Assembly: GCF_003335085.1 (NCBI RefSeq) | Contig: NZ_QPEJ01000016.1 | Span: forward strand, 1-64,000 | DNA from: Polaribacter sp. WD7 | GTDB taxonomy: Bacteria; Bacteroidota; Bacteroidia; Flavobacteriales; Flavobacteriaceae | Length of the DNA: 64,000 bases | Direction: 5' to 3' | Part shown: piece after piece, positions 40,026-50,905 of the stretch | Numbering within the stretch: the first letter of the stretch is position 1 | How the letters are laid out: each line of letters starts with the position of its first letter | Translations under genes and position numbers: made by a program | The notes under the pieces: generated by a model | Databases searched by the model: none | Seen by the model: the letters and a program-made list of their open reading frames with translations, nothing else | What the model was told of the DNA's origin: nothing

Positions 40026-42089
40026 TTATTCTGGATACTCTACTCTTAAATGGTAGATGTTCATTAACTTCTTTTTAATCACCTTTTTAATAACTTGTAT
40101 CTCTCTTAAAGTAATGTTCGAATTTAAAAATTGATTATCTGCCATTTGTTTATCCGTTATTTTATCAATTAAATTACTAATTGACTGAGCTGTTGGTTTT
40201 TTCAAGCTTTTAGACGCTGCTTCTGCAGCATCACAAATCATTAAAATGGCTGTTTCTTTAGAAAAAGGGATTGGACCTTTGTATTGAAAATCTTTAATAT
40301 CTATCTCAGCTTCTGGATTCTGCTCTTTTTCTTTGATATAAAAATAGTAAGTAGAACTAGTTCCGTGATGGGTTCTTATAAAATCTATTATCCTATCTGG
40401 TACATTATATTTTTTTGCTATTTCTACTCCTTTAATAACATGGTCTGTAATAATTTTAGAACTATCTACAGGGGATAAATCATTATGAGGATTTACTCCT
40501 GTAGATTGATTTTCGGTAAAGTATAGAGGATTTGACATTTTACCTATGTCATGATAAAGTGCACCTGTTCTTACCAACATAGAATTTGCTCCAATCTCAT
40601 TGGCGGCGGCTTCAGCTAAATTAGCTACCTGCATTGAATGTTGAAATGTTCCCGGAGCTTTTTCATTAAGTTCTCTTAGTAATCTACTATTAGTATTAGA
40701 TAACTCCAACAGTGTAACATCAGAAACTAATCCAAAAACTTTTTCATAAATATAAATGATGATTAATGACAAAAATGATAGTAATCCATTAGCTCCAAAC
40801 ATCACAAAATAAGTCCATTTAATTTGAGTAATATTTCCTTCTTTTATTATTGAAAATGCAAAATAGGTTAGCATGTATATTAGTGTTATTTGTGCAACAG
40901 AAATAAATAAACTAGCTCTTTTATAAAGTTCTGAAACGGTAAGTATTGTAACAATACCAGCAATAATATGCAAATAGATAAACTCAAAACTGTCTGGTAC
41001 TATATAGCCCAACAATAAAACTGTAAGCACATGAGTAAACAGTCCTAAACGTGCATCAAAAAAAGCTTTTAAAACTATAGGTAAGATACTCAAAGGAACT
41101 ATATACAAATAATCAGAATTATATTTAATGACCAATGTTTGTATTAAAATCATTAAAAAAACATTAAAGAAAATAAAAGTCACTTTATTATTATTCTCAT
41201 AAATCTCTACTCTGTATTTTTTTAAAAACAACAGTAACATTAATAATGCTAAAGAAACTAGAATGGTATAACCTAAAATAATCCAATTATAGTTAGACTC
41301 TGTCCAAACCTTTGATTCAGATTCACTTTTAAGAGAGTTCAGAATAGCTAATTTTTTTCCTTCAACAATATCTCCTTTTAACACAATTAATTCTCCAGAA
41401 GATACTTTTCCTTTTGTATACGATATATTTTTTATCTCGTTATTAACTACTTTATTAGTAAATTCATCATCATAAGAAACATTAGGATTTATGATTTCTG
41501 ATAATAGTTCTAACCATATTTTTTTTCCGGTTCTGTTTTCTAAAGTATTTAGATTTTTTGTAATTAACTCTAAAACTTCTTTTGAGGTATAGAAAGATTT
41601 AAATATCACATCAGACACTTCATTTTCTTTTCTAAGGGCTACTAGTTCATCTTTACGAATACTCTTTTCTTGACTTACAACATCTAAAAAACCTCTACTA
41701 TAAACTTTTTCAATCGTTAAATTTCCTATTTTTATAAAGTCTTCAATTTCCCTAATTGATAAAGAATCTGAGGCTTTAACACTGTTTATCCTTTTCTTAT
41801 AATTTGACTTAACATCATCAACAGCATTAATGTTAAATGAGAAATATTTTTTTGCATTTGCCTGTATTTTTTCTTTCTCGTTGTTAATTTCTTCATCACT
41901 TTTTTGAACAGCAAAATCAAAAGGAGCATATAAATTATCATACTTCCATAATTGTCCGTTACTAAAATCGTACTTGAATTGTCCTCCTTTAGGAAATAAA
42001 TAAACAATAGCTACAGAAGTAATTAAAAAGAGAATTACTTTATAAATAATTGTATTATTTTGATAGAGCTTATTGACTAAGTTACTCAT
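40026..42089 (-). CDS. PgpH-type 7TM-HD phosphodiesterase (likely c-di-AMP hydrolase)
   Basis: 687 residues. One N-terminal helix (about 17-33), an extracytoplasmic 7TMR-HDED sensor region (about 40-275), seven membrane helices (about 280-465) and a cytosolic HD domain at the C-terminus with LYHDIGKMSNP (HD pair near residue 513) and a further DHVIKGVEIAKKY / RTHHGTSSTYYF set of metal ligands. The architecture is that of Listeria PgpH, which cleaves c-di-AMP. It is a single gene downstream of no operon partner and divergent from the thiolase gene. Nucleotide specificity is inferred from architecture only. Confidence 0.9.
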   Translation of the reverse strand: MSNLVNKLYQNNTIIYKVILFLITSVAIVYLFPKGGQFKYDFSNGQLWKYDNLYAPFDFAVQKSDEEINNEKEKIQANAKKYFSFNINAVDDVKSNYKKRINSVKASDSLSIREIEDFIKIGNLTIEKVYSRGFLDVVSQEKSIRKDELVALRKENEVSDVIFKSFYTSKEVLELITKNLNTLENRTGKKIWLELLSEIINPNVSYDDEFTNKVVNNEIKNISYTKGKVSSGELIVLKGDIVEGKKLAILNSLKSESESKVWTESNYNWIILGYTILVSLALLMLLLFLKKYRVEIYENNNKVTFIFFNVFLMILIQTLVIKYNSDYLYIVPLSILPIVLKAFFDARLGLFTHVLTVLLLGYIVPDSFEFIYLHIIAGIVTILTVSELYKRASLFISVAQITLIYMLTYFAFSIIKEGNITQIKWTYFVMFGANGLLSFLSLIIIYIYEKVFGLVSDVTLLELSNTNSRLLRELNEKAPGTFQHSMQVANLAEAAANEIGANSMLVRTGALYHDIGKMSNPLYFTENQSTGVNPHNDLSPVDSSKIITDHVIKGVEIAKKYNVPDRIIDFIRTHHGTSSTYYFYIKEKEQNPEAEIDIKDFQYKGPIPFSKETAILMICDAAEAASKSLKKPTAQSISNLIDKITDKQMADNQFLNSNITLREIQVIKKVIKKKLMNIYHLRVEYPE

Positions 42090-42224
42090 AGAATTTAGGT
42101 TATAATAACAAACTTACCATAAAAATACTTAGGTCAAAAATTCAAACTCAATAATAAAACTCAAATTGATTAAAATTAGTTAATTTAGCGTAGATTAGAA
42201 ATATACCTTAAACACTTTAAACAT

Positions 42225-43403
42225 ATGAAAGAAGTTGTAATTGTATCCGTAGCCAGAACACCTATTGGTAGTTTTATGGGAAGTTTATCTACTATACCTG
42301 CTCCAAAATTAGGTGCTATTGCCATAAAAGGCGCTTTAGATAAGATTCACCTTTCTGCTAATATGATTCAAGAAGTTTTTATGGGTAATGTGGTTTCTGC
42401 TGGTTTAGGGCAAGCCCCAGCAAGACAAGCCGCAATTTATGCTGGTATTCCTGACACTGTACCTTGCACTACTATAAATAAGGTTTGTGCATCTGGTATG
42501 AAAGCGATTATGCTAGCAGCTCAAACAATTCAACTTGGTGATGCAGATATTGTTGTTGCTGGTGGTATGGAAAACATGAGTAGTATTCCTCATTATCAAC
42601 ATGCTAGAAAAGGCTCTAAATTTGGATCGATTATGATGGAAGACGGAATGCAAAAAGATGGTTTGGTAGATGTTTATGACAATGTAGCTATGGGGGTTTG
42701 TGCTGATGCTTGTGCTACTAAATATAGTTTTACTAGAGAAGAACAAGATAATTTTGCAATAAGCTCTTACAAGAGATCTGCAAAAGCTTGGGAGGATGGT
42801 AAATTTACTGATGAAATTGTACCTGTAGAAATACCCCAAAGAAGAGGAGAACCTATTATTTTATCAGAAGATGAAGAGTATAAGAACGTTAAGATAGATA
42901 AAATACCAACACTAAGACCTGCTTTTACAAAAGATGGTACAGTTACTGCAGCCAATGCATCCACAATTAATGATGGAGGTGCTGCTTTGGTTTTAATGTC
43001 TTTAGATAAAGCAAAAGAGTTGAACCTAAAACCGCTTGCAAAAATAAGAAGTTACGCTGATGCTGCACATGAACCAAAATGGTTTACTACAGCACCTGCA
43101 AAAGCATTACCAAAAGCTTTAGCTAAAGCTGATATTTCTATTGACGATGTTGATTTCTTTGAATTAAATGAAGCTTTTTCTGTAGTTGGTTTAGCAAATA
43201 TGAAAATTTTAGGATTAGAAGATAAAAACGTTAACGTTAATGGTGGTGCAGTTTCTCTAGGACATCCTCTTGGGGTTTCTGGCGCAAGAATAGTAATTGC
43301 ATTGACTTCTATTTTAAAACAAAATAATGCCAAAATTGGAGCTGCGGCTATCTGCAATGGTGGTGGAGGTGCAAGTGCTATAGTTATAGAAAGTCTAATA
43401 TAA
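42225..43403 (+). CDS. Acetyl-CoA C-acetyltransferase (thiolase)
   Basis: 392 residues, the normal thiolase length. Nucleophile C88 in INKVCASGMKA, H347 in GGAVSLGHPLGVSG and the second active-site cysteine C377 in AICNGGGGASA. It condenses two acetyl-CoA to acetoacetyl-CoA or performs the reverse; the short-chain biosynthetic type is likelier than a fatty-acid oxidation thiolase because no FadB partner is adjacent. The next gene starts 17 bases later on the same strand, probably co-transcribed although functionally unrelated. Confidence 0.94.
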   Translation: MKEVVIVSVARTPIGSFMGSLSTIPAPKLGAIAIKGALDKIHLSANMIQEVFMGNVVSAGLGQAPARQAAIYAGIPDTVPCTTINKVCASGMKAIMLAAQTIQLGDADIVVAGGMENMSSIPHYQHARKGSKFGSIMMEDGMQKDGLVDVYDNVAMGVCADACATKYSFTREEQDNFAISSYKRSAKAWEDGKFTDEIVPVEIPQRRGEPIILSEDEEYKNVKIDKIPTLRPAFTKDGTVTAANASTINDGGAALVLMSLDKAKELNLKPLAKIRSYADAAHEPKWFTTAPAKALPKALAKADISIDDVDFFELNEAFSVVGLANMKILGLEDKNVNVNGGAVSLGHPLGVSGARIVIALTSILKQNNAKIGAAAICNGGGGASAIVIESLI

Positions 43404-43419
43404 ATAAAGACTCTTTTAT

Positions 43420-44187
43420 ATGCATTATGGTATCTGTAATTTAAGTATTGCTCCTTTAAGAGCTACACCTTCAGATAAATCTGAAATGATTAATCAGGTA
43501 TTGTTTGGAGAAACTTTTACTATACTTGAAAAAGAAGAAAACTGGTATAAAGTAGCTTTAAGTTTTGATAATTATGAAGGCTTTATAGATAACAAACAAT
43601 GTTTATTGTTATCTGAAAAAGATTTTAATAAGACAAACAATTCTAAAACTTACTATTCAGGAGATATTGTTGAATACATTTCTAATAAAAACCAACTTTA
43701 CACAATACTTTTAGGATCTAACTTACCGCTGTTTGCGAATCAAAAAATTCAAATTGGTTCTGATTCTTATACTTTTGAAGGAAACTTCTTTTCTGAAAAA
43801 TTAAACAAAAAAGAAATCTTAAGAAAAGCATTTCTATTTTTAAATAGTCCTTTTTTATGGGGAGGAAAAACTCCCTTTGGTATAGATTGTTCTGGATTTA
43901 CCCAGATGGTTTATAAACTTTGCGGGTATTCTTTGTTAAGAGATGCTAATCAACAAGCAACACAAGGAGAAGTTCTTAGTTTTATTGAAGAAAGTGAACC
44001 TGGAGATTTAGCTTTTTTTGATAATGATGAGGGTGAAATTGTTCATGTTGGTATCATATTAATGGATTATCATATTATTCACGCATATGGAAAAGTAAGA
44101 ATAGATACTCTAGATCATAGCGGAATTTTTAATCATGATTTACAAAAGCATACCCACAAATTAAGAATTATCAAAAAAATTATATAA
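43420..44187 (+). CDS. NlpC/P60 (C40) peptidase with N-terminal SH3 domain
   Basis: 255 residues. The N-terminal bacterial SH3-like domain (about 1-65: APLRATPSDKSEMINQVLFG, VLEK-type strands, GFIDNKQC) is followed by a second SH3-like stretch and the NlpC/P60 catalytic domain from about 130. The catalytic triad is visible: C157 in GIDCSGF, H209 in VHVGIIL and H221 in IIHAYG. Such enzymes cut the gamma-D-Glu-diamino acid bond in peptidoglycan stem peptides. There is no signal peptide, as in YkfC-like enzymes that process murein peptides in the cytosol. Confidence 0.9.
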   Translation: MHYGICNLSIAPLRATPSDKSEMINQVLFGETFTILEKEENWYKVALSFDNYEGFIDNKQCLLLSEKDFNKTNNSKTYYSGDIVEYISNKNQLYTILLGSNLPLFANQKIQIGSDSYTFEGNFFSEKLNKKEILRKAFLFLNSPFLWGGKTPFGIDCSGFTQMVYKLCGYSLLRDANQQATQGEVLSFIEESEPGDLAFFDNDEGEIVHVGIILMDYHIIHAYGKVRIDTLDHSGIFNHDLQKHTHKLRIIKKII

Positions 44188-44217
44188 AAAAACACCAAGC
44201 TTTCACTTGATGTTTTT
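44188..44217. terminator. Bidirectional terminator between the NlpC/P60 and TPR genes
   Basis: Arms AAAAACACCAAG / CTTGATGTTTTT with one G-T pair and a 6-base loop, flanked by A and T runs, between convergent genes. Confidence 0.8.
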
Positions 44218-44233
44218 ATATTAATGTTATTTT

Positions 44234-45481
44234 CTATTGTTTACTTCTCATTTCTTTAAAAACAGGTCTAAGCGCATCAGCTTTTTCTGTCATTTCTAAA
44301 GTATCGTAAATATTTAATAAAGTTCTTACACTATCATAGTTTCTTTCTAAACTATCTGCTTTTTCTAAATATGGTAACGCTTCTTTATACAAAGCTTTTT
44401 GTTTTGCCGCCAATGCATCGTATTTTTTAAAATTAGATAGGTTTTTATTCATCTCTTCTACAATGGCCTGTTCTCCTGCTAAAATTGCAATTGCATAGTT
44501 TAACAACGCATTTTGGTAATCTGGCTTTAACTCTAAAGCTTTACCGTAGTATTTTTTAGCTTCTTCCATTCTACCTTCATTTTGATTTACTACTCCTAAA
44601 TTAAAAAATAACGTAGGATTTGTAGGATCTAATTTAGTAGCCTCTTGCATCAACTCTCCAAATTTATCCATTCTATCTAATTCAATATACATTTGAGCTT
44701 CATTCATAATTAAGTTAACATCCTTAGGGTCTGCTTTTCTTGCTTCTCCTAAAGCTTCAATGGCTTTTTCAGGATTACCTTGATTTACATAAATGTAACC
44801 AATATTTTTTATGATATCAGCTTTTTTAGAAGTACTAATTTCAAAAGTTGGCTTTTCATGAGTTCCTATTTTAACATAGGTTTCTTGATTTTTTTTAGAA
44901 CCAACATTTTCTTTTTGACCATTAGCTTTGTTTACTGCAAAGTAGGTAGTTGCAATACCTGTATATCCTAAATCTTTTAATTTAATATAGTGTTTTAAAG
45001 CTGTATCATAATCTTTTACAATAGAAGCACTAGTAGCTGCATTAAATAAAGAAGCAGTATCTTTTGGATTTAACTTATAGCTTAATACAAAATTTTTAGC
45101 TGCTTTTTTATAATTTTTGCTATTGTAATCTTCAATTGCTTTATTGTTAGCTACAGTTACCAAATCGTTAATTTTGGTTCTAGCCTCTTTGGTGTATTTA
45201 ATTTTTCCTGATGCTTTTTCTACTTTTATTAATTTTTTATATGCAGCAGCAGATTTAGCTAGATTAGATTTACTGTAAGCAGAGCCTTTTAAAAAGTAAT
45301 ATTTTGCTTTATACTTTTCTTCTATCGCATCTTCATTTTTCTCTAATTTACTTACAAGAGACTTCGCCTCTTTAAAATCAAGTTTTTTTACAGCCTTTTC
45401 TATAGCCTTTATTTCGTCTTTTTGCGCAAAAATTGTTAATGAAAACAATCCTAATGTAAGCGCTAATACTTGTTTTTTCAT
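44234..45481 (-). CDS. Secreted TPR-repeat protein
   Basis: 415 residues. Signal peptide (MKKQVLALTLGLFSLTIFAQ), then tetratricopeptide repeats along the whole length, clearest at about 225-330 (IGYIYVNQGNPEKAIEALGEARKADP, PTLFFNLGVVNQNEGRMEEAKKYYGKALELKP, cited here as landmarks rather than one run). No enzyme domain. It starts 20 bases after gyrA stops on the same strand and is likely in the same transcript. Probably a periplasmic or outer-membrane scaffold; partner unknown. Confidence 0.85.
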   Translation of the reverse strand: MKKQVLALTLGLFSLTIFAQKDEIKAIEKAVKKLDFKEAKSLVSKLEKNEDAIEEKYKAKYYFLKGSAYSKSNLAKSAAAYKKLIKVEKASGKIKYTKEARTKINDLVTVANNKAIEDYNSKNYKKAAKNFVLSYKLNPKDTASLFNAATSASIVKDYDTALKHYIKLKDLGYTGIATTYFAVNKANGQKENVGSKKNQETYVKIGTHEKPTFEISTSKKADIIKNIGYIYVNQGNPEKAIEALGEARKADPKDVNLIMNEAQMYIELDRMDKFGELMQEATKLDPTNPTLFFNLGVVNQNEGRMEEAKKYYGKALELKPDYQNALLNYAIAILAGEQAIVEEMNKNLSNFKKYDALAAKQKALYKEALPYLEKADSLERNYDSVRTLLNIYDTLEMTEKADALRPVFKEMRSKQ

Positions 45482-45501
45482 TTTGTATTAATTATTAATT
45501 G

Positions 45502-48006
45502 TTATTCTTGAGTTTCGTTAGTGTTGTTTTCAATTTCTGTGCCATTTTCTATTTCTTCATCTTGAGCATCCTCATGAACAACCTTAGCTACAGCTGCAAT
45601 ACTATCTTCATCTTTAATGTTGATTAATTTAACTCCTTGTGTTGCACGTCCCATAACACGTAGATCTTCTACTGCCATACGAATCGTTAAGCCAGATTTA
45701 TTAATTATCATCAAATCATTAGAATCATCTACATTTTTAATTGCCACTAAATTACCTGTTTTTTCAGAAATATTTAACGTTTTTACACCTTTACCTCCTC
45801 TATTAGTAATTCTATAATCCTCTAAATCAGATCGTTTCCCGTAACCTTTTTCAGAAACAACTAAGATATTGCTTTCCATATCGTTTACAGCAACCATACC
45901 TATTACTTCATCACTTTCATTTTGCAGCGTAATTCCTCTAACACCAGATGCTGTTCTTCCCATAGGTCTTGTTTTTGCCTCTTCAAACCTAATGGCTTTA
46001 CCTGATGCTAACGCTAACATTACTTGACTATCTCCAGTTGTTAATTTCGCTTCTAACAACTCATCTCCTTCTTTAATGGTAATAGCATTGATACCATTAG
46101 TTCTAGGACGAGAATATTGTTCTAAAGAAGTTTTTTTAACTTGACCTTTTTTAGTTGCCATAATTACATAATGGCTATTTACATATGCTTCATCTTTTAA
46201 GTCTTGAGTTACCAAAAAGGCTTTAACTTTATCATCTTGCTCAATGTTAATCAAGTTTTGAATAGCTCTTCCTTTTGTGTTTTTACCTCCCTCTGGAATT
46301 TCGTAAACCCGCATCCAAAATACTTTTCCTTTTTGAGTAAAGAATAACATGTATTGGTGGTTTGTACCCACAAATAAATGTTCTAAGAAATCTTCGTTTC
46401 TAGTCGTAGCTCCTTTTTGTCCTCTTCCACCTCTATTCTGAACTTTATATTCATCAAGATTTGTTCGTTTTAAATACCCTGCATTAGAAATGGTAACAAC
46501 TACCTTTGTATCAGGAATCATATCTTCAATACGCATATCTCCCCCAGCATATTCTATCGTAGATCTACGCTCATCTCCATATTTTTCTTTTATATGAAGT
46601 AATTCATCTTTAATGATTTGATAACGTCTAGGTTCATTAGCCAAAATATCTTTCAAATTAGAAATAGTTAACATAATTTCTTCATATTCAGCACGCAATT
46701 TATCTTGTTCTAATCCTGTTAATTGACGTAAACGCATCTCTACAATTGCTTTAGCCTGAATTTCTGTCAATTCAAAACGTTCTATCAATTTTTCACGAGC
46801 TTCATCTGCATTTTTAGAACCCCTAATTAGGGCAATAACTTCGTCGATATTATCTGAAGCTATGATTAAACCTTCTAAAATGTGTGCTCTGGCTTCTGCT
46901 TTCTTTAATTCAAATTCAGTTCTTCTTACAACAACCTCATGTCTATGATCAACAAAATGATGAATTAATTGTTTTAAATTCAACTGCTCTGGTCTTCCTT
47001 TTACCAATGCAATATTATTTACACTAAATGACGTCTGTAATTGTGTGTATTTAAACAGTTTATTTAAAACAATATTAGGTATTGCATCTCGCTTTAAAAT
47101 ATACACAATACGCATACCGTTTCTATCAGACTCATCTCTAATATTAGAAATACCTTCTAATTTTTTTTCATTTACCAAGTCAGCAGTTTTTTTAATCATA
47201 TCTGCTTTGTTTACTTGATACGGAATTTCAGTAACAATGATACATTCTCTTCCCTTAACCTCTTCTATATTGGCTTTAGCACGCATTACAATACGTCCTC
47301 TACCCGTATGAAAAGCATCTCTTACACCATCATAACCATAAATGATTCCTCCCGTAGGAAAGTCTGGAGCTTTAACGTGCTGCATTAACTCGTCAATTTC
47401 AATATCTCTATTATCAATGTAAGCTACAGTACCATTGATAACCTCAGTTAAGTTATGAGGAGCCATATTAGTTGCCATACCTACAGCAATACCTGAAGCA
47501 CCATTAACCAATAAATTAGGAATACGTGTTGGTAAAACTGTTGGTTCTTGTAAAGTATCATCAAAATTTAAGGTGTGATCTACAGTATCTTTCTCGATAT
47601 CAGATAACATCTCTTCTGATATTTTTTGCATTCTCACCTCAGTATAACGCATTGCAGCTGGAGAATCTCCATCTACAGAACCAAAATTTCCTTGGCCGTC
47701 TACCATTAAATAACGTACACTCCAATCTTGAGCCATACGTACCATAGAATCGTAAACAGAAGTATCTCCATGTGGGTGATATTTACCTAAAACCTCACCT
47801 ACAATTCTTGCTGATTTTTTATACGCTCCAGTTGCTTTAATCCCTAATTCGTGCATACCATACAAAACTCTTCTGTGAACTGGTTTTAGTCCATCTCTTA
47901 CGTCTGGTAATGCTCTTGAAACTATCACTGACATCGAGTAATCGATGTATGCAGATTTCATCTGCTCTTCAATGTTAATCGGAATTAACTTTTCTCCGTC
48001 TGCCAT
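45502..48006 (-). CDS. gyrA: DNA gyrase subunit A
   Basis: 834 residues. The breakage-reunion domain has catalytic tyrosine Y121 in [10 protein letters not shown]; the C-terminal beta-pinwheel carries the GyrA box QNRGGRG, which distinguishes gyrase from ParC, and ends in an acidic tail. The quinolone-resistance region reads [13 protein letters not shown], so position 82 is Thr and 86 is Asp. In Flavobacterium psychrophilum these are the wild-type residues whose change gives quinolone resistance, so no resistance mutation is seen here. It is divergent from clpC, 272 bases apart. Confidence 0.97.
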   Translation of the reverse strand: MADGEKLIPINIEEQMKSAYIDYSMSVIVSRALPDVRDGLKPVHRRVLYGMHELGIKATGAYKKSARIVGEVLGKYHPHGDTSVYDSMVRMAQDWSVRYLMVDGQGNFGSVDGDSPAAMRYTEVRMQKISEEMLSDIEKDTVDHTLNFDDTLQEPTVLPTRIPNLLVNGASGIAVGMATNMAPHNLTEVINGTVAYIDNRDIEIDELMQHVKAPDFPTGGIIYGYDGVRDAFHTGRGRIVMRAKANIEEVKGRECIIVTEIPYQVNKADMIKKTADLVNEKKLEGISNIRDESDRNGMRIVYILKRDAIPNIVLNKLFKYTQLQTSFSVNNIALVKGRPEQLNLKQLIHHFVDHRHEVVVRRTEFELKKAEARAHILEGLIIASDNIDEVIALIRGSKNADEAREKLIERFELTEIQAKAIVEMRLRQLTGLEQDKLRAEYEEIMLTISNLKDILANEPRRYQIIKDELLHIKEKYGDERRSTIEYAGGDMRIEDMIPDTKVVVTISNAGYLKRTNLDEYKVQNRGGRGQKGATTRNEDFLEHLFVGTNHQYMLFFTQKGKVFWMRVYEIPEGGKNTKGRAIQNLINIEQDDKVKAFLVTQDLKDEAYVNSHYVIMATKKGQVKKTSLEQYSRPRTNGINAITIKEGDELLEAKLTTGDSQVMLALASGKAIRFEEAKTRPMGRTASGVRGITLQNESDEVIGMVAVNDMESNILVVSEKGYGKRSDLEDYRITNRGGKGVKTLNISEKTGNLVAIKNVDDSNDLMIINKSGLTIRMAVEDLRVMGRATQGVKLINIKDEDSIAAVAKVVHEDAQDEEIENGTEIENNTNETQE

Positions 48007-48207
48007 ATATTAATTAAGTTAGATTATTTCACTTTTTTTAAAACAAGGCAAGATACTATTTTCACATGTTTTTACAAAGATTTTAAGAAGAGGAATTGAC
48101 TAGAGTTATCAACATTTTTTGATAATTTTTAACAGCATTTTATATGGCTGAATTTCTACATTTTTATATATTAGTAGTGCAGTCAAACTGTCAGTCTATT
48201 TTGTACT

Positions 48208-48223
48208 GGCACTTTTTTTGTAA
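48208..48223 (+). promoter_or_regulatory. Possible sigma-54-like element upstream of clpC
   Basis: TGGCAC followed by seven T and GTA. The spacing from GG to the -12 position is right for sigma-54, but the -12 dinucleotide is GT, not GC, so the match is weak. Just upstream, CAGTC occurs twice 12 bases apart (48181, 48193), and AGTGCAGT near 48176 is a partial inverted copy of ACTGGCACT. It may instead be a stress-response operator. Confidence 0.3.
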
Positions 48224-48278
48224 TGAAACAACAAAAAAAGGACTACATTTATATACATCAATATAGAAAGAAAGAAAT

Positions 48279-50849
48279 ATGGACGATAATTTTTCACCAA
48301 AAGTAAGAGATGTGATTACCTTCAGTAAAGAAGAAGCTTTACGTTTAGGTCATGAATTTATAGGAACTGAGCACCTTTTGTTAGGTTTGATAAGAAAAGG
48401 AGAAGGGAAAGCAATAGAGATATTAACAGCATTTGATGTTGATTTAACTTTATTACGTAAAAAACTAGAGCAATTAAATCCTGCAAATCCTACTTTGATA
48501 GAAGCTGTAGACAAACCAAGTTTACGACTAACAAGACAAGCAGAAAAAGCACTAAAAACTACTTTTTTAGAAGCTAAATTATATCAAAGTGATGCCATAG
48601 ACACAGCACATTTATTATTATGTGTTTTAAGAAATGAAAATGATCCAACTACAAAGTTAATTCATAAATATCATGTAAATTATGATGAAGCCAAAGCTTT
48701 ATATAAACAATTGCATGTAGACGAAGTAGATACAGATTTACCAACAAACCCTATTGCAGAAACACCTTCTGATGATGAGTTCGCTTCAGAAAAATCGAGC
48801 CCTTTTGAACAATCTCAAAAAGGAAAAACAGCTAAAAAATCTAAAACACCAGTGTTAGATAATTTTGGTAGAGATTTAACGGCTTTAGCCGAAGAAGGAA
48901 GGTTAGACCCTGTTGTTGGTCGTCAAAAAGAAATAGAGCGCGTTTCTCAAATTTTGAGTCGTAGAAAAAAGAACAATCCAATGTTAATTGGAGAACCTGG
49001 TGTGGGTAAATCTGCCATTGCAGAAGGTTTAGCTTTGCGTATTGTAGATAGAAAAGTTTCTAGAATATTGTTTGACAAGCGTATTGTTTCTTTAGACTTA
49101 GCCAGCCTAGTAGCGGGTACAAAATACCGTGGTCAGTTTGAAGAACGCATGAAAGCATTAATGAATGAATTAGAAAAAAATGACGATATCATTTTATTTA
49201 TAGATGAGATTCATACCATTGTTGGTGCTGGAGGTGCAACAGGATCTTTAGATGCTTCTAATATGCTTAAACCCGCCCTAGCAAGAGGTGAGATTCAATG
49301 TATAGGTGCAACTACATTAGACGAATTTAGAACAAATATTGAAAAAGACGGAGCACTAGAGCGTCGTTTTCAAAAGGTGATAGTAGACCCAACTTCTGTT
49401 GAAGAAACCATACAAATATTACACAATATAAAGTCTAAATATGAAGAACACCACAATGTTGATTTTACGGATGATGCTATTGAGGCTTGTGTAAAATTAA
49501 CAAATAGGTATATGACAGACAGGTATTTACCAGACAAAGCTATTGATGCTTTAGACGAGGCTGGTTCTCGTATTCATATTACCAACATAGTTGTCCCTAA
49601 ACAAGTTTTAGAATTAGAAGCTCAACTAGAGTTGATTCGCGAACGCAAAACTAAAGCTGTAAACGGACAAAAATATGAAGAAGCTGCAAAGTTGCGAGAT
49701 GATGAAAAGAATATGGAAGCTGCTTTAAACTCTGCACAAAACCAATGGGAACAAGACTCTAAATTAAATAGAGAAATTGTAACAGAAGATAATGTTGCGG
49801 AAGTTGTATCTATGATGACAGGAATTCCTGTAAACAGAGTTGCAGAAGCAGAAAGTCATCGCTTACATGAGTTACCAAGCATGATTAAGGGCAAGGTAAT
49901 TGGTCAAGACATTGCTGTAACTAAGGTTGTAAAAGCCATACAAAGAAATAGAGTTGGCTTAAAAGACCCTAACAAACCAATTGGTTCATTTATATTTTTA
50001 GGGCAAACTGGTGTTGGTAAAACACAGTTAGCTAAAGTTTTGGCAAGAGAATTATTTGATTCTGAAGATTCTTTAATTAGAATAGATATGAGTGAATACA
50101 TGGAAAAATTTGCCATTTCTCGTTTAATTGGAGCCCCTCCAGGTTATGTAGGTTATGAAGAGGGAGGACAATTGACAGAGAAAGTACGTAGAAAACCTTA
50201 TTCTGTTGTTCTTTTAGATGAAATTGAAAAAGCACATCCAGATGTTTTTAACATGCTATTACAGATTCTTGATGATGGCCATATTACAGATAGTTTGGGT
50301 AGAAAAATTGATTTTAGAAACACCATAATCATCATGACTTCTAACATTGGCGCAAGACAATTGAAAGACTTTGGAGGCGGTGTAGGTTTTGGTACAGCTT
50401 CTAAAAAAGAACAAGCTGATGCTCATGCTAAGTCTGTGATTGAAAGTGCCTTAAAAAAGTCTTTTGCTCCTGAATTTTTAAATAGAATTGATGATGTTAT
50501 TGTATTTAACGCTCTTGAGCGTGCTGACATCCATTCTATTATAGATATCGAATTGGATAAATTGTTATCTAGAATTTCTGATTTAGGTTACACATTGCAT
50601 TTAAGCGATACCGCTAAAGATTATATAGCTGATAAAGGTTTTGATAAGAAATATGGTGCAAGACCTTTAAAAAGAGCTATTCAAAAATATATTGAAGATG
50701 CGCTGGCGGAAGAAATTGTAAATTCTAAACTTTCTGAGGGAGATACAATCACCATGGACTTGAATGAGAAAACTAACGAGTTGACCATACAGATTCAAAA
50801 AGGTGAAAAGAAACCAGAAAGCAGAACTGAAACAGAGAAAGAGTCCTAA
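48279..50849 (+). CDS. clpC: ATP-dependent Clp protease ATP-binding subunit ClpC
   Basis: 856 residues. Two Clp_N repeats (about 1-145) with LGHEFIGTEHLLLGL, a first AAA+ module (Walker A GEPGVGKSA near 240, Walker B LFIDEIH), a UVR-containing middle domain (LRDDEKNMEAAL near 475) and a second AAA+ module (Walker A GQTGVGKTQ near 576, sensor region and the C-terminal D2-small domain). The short middle domain identifies ClpC rather than ClpB. It unfolds substrates for the ClpP peptidase, which is not encoded here. A perfect terminator follows. Confidence 0.95.
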   Translation: MDDNFSPKVRDVITFSKEEALRLGHEFIGTEHLLLGLIRKGEGKAIEILTAFDVDLTLLRKKLEQLNPANPTLIEAVDKPSLRLTRQAEKALKTTFLEAKLYQSDAIDTAHLLLCVLRNENDPTTKLIHKYHVNYDEAKALYKQLHVDEVDTDLPTNPIAETPSDDEFASEKSSPFEQSQKGKTAKKSKTPVLDNFGRDLTALAEEGRLDPVVGRQKEIERVSQILSRRKKNNPMLIGEPGVGKSAIAEGLALRIVDRKVSRILFDKRIVSLDLASLVAGTKYRGQFEERMKALMNELEKNDDIILFIDEIHTIVGAGGATGSLDASNMLKPALARGEIQCIGATTLDEFRTNIEKDGALERRFQKVIVDPTSVEETIQILHNIKSKYEEHHNVDFTDDAIEACVKLTNRYMTDRYLPDKAIDALDEAGSRIHITNIVVPKQVLELEAQLELIRERKTKAVNGQKYEEAAKLRDDEKNMEAALNSAQNQWEQDSKLNREIVTEDNVAEVVSMMTGIPVNRVAEAESHRLHELPSMIKGKVIGQDIAVTKVVKAIQRNRVGLKDPNKPIGSFIFLGQTGVGKTQLAKVLARELFDSEDSLIRIDMSEYMEKFAISRLIGAPPGYVGYEEGGQLTEKVRRKPYSVVLLDEIEKAHPDVFNMLLQILDDGHITDSLGRKIDFRNTIIIMTSNIGARQLKDFGGGVGFGTASKKEQADAHAKSVIESALKKSFAPEFLNRIDDVIVFNALERADIHSIIDIELDKLLSRISDLGYTLHLSDTAKDYIADKGFDKKYGARPLKRAIQKYIEDALAEEIVNSKLSEGDTITMDLNEKTNELTIQIQKGEKKPESRTETEKES

Positions 50850-50867
50850 AATTCTTTATACTAAAAA

Positions 50868-50897
50868 AAAAATCCCAAACAATTGTTTGGGATTTTT
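50868..50897. terminator. Bidirectional terminator between clpC and the amidase gene
   Basis: Perfect 30-base palindrome, arms AAAAATCCCAAACAA / TTGTTTGGGATTTTT, with flanking A and T runs, between convergent genes. Confidence 0.9.
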
Positions 50898-50905
50898 TTT
50901 TGATT

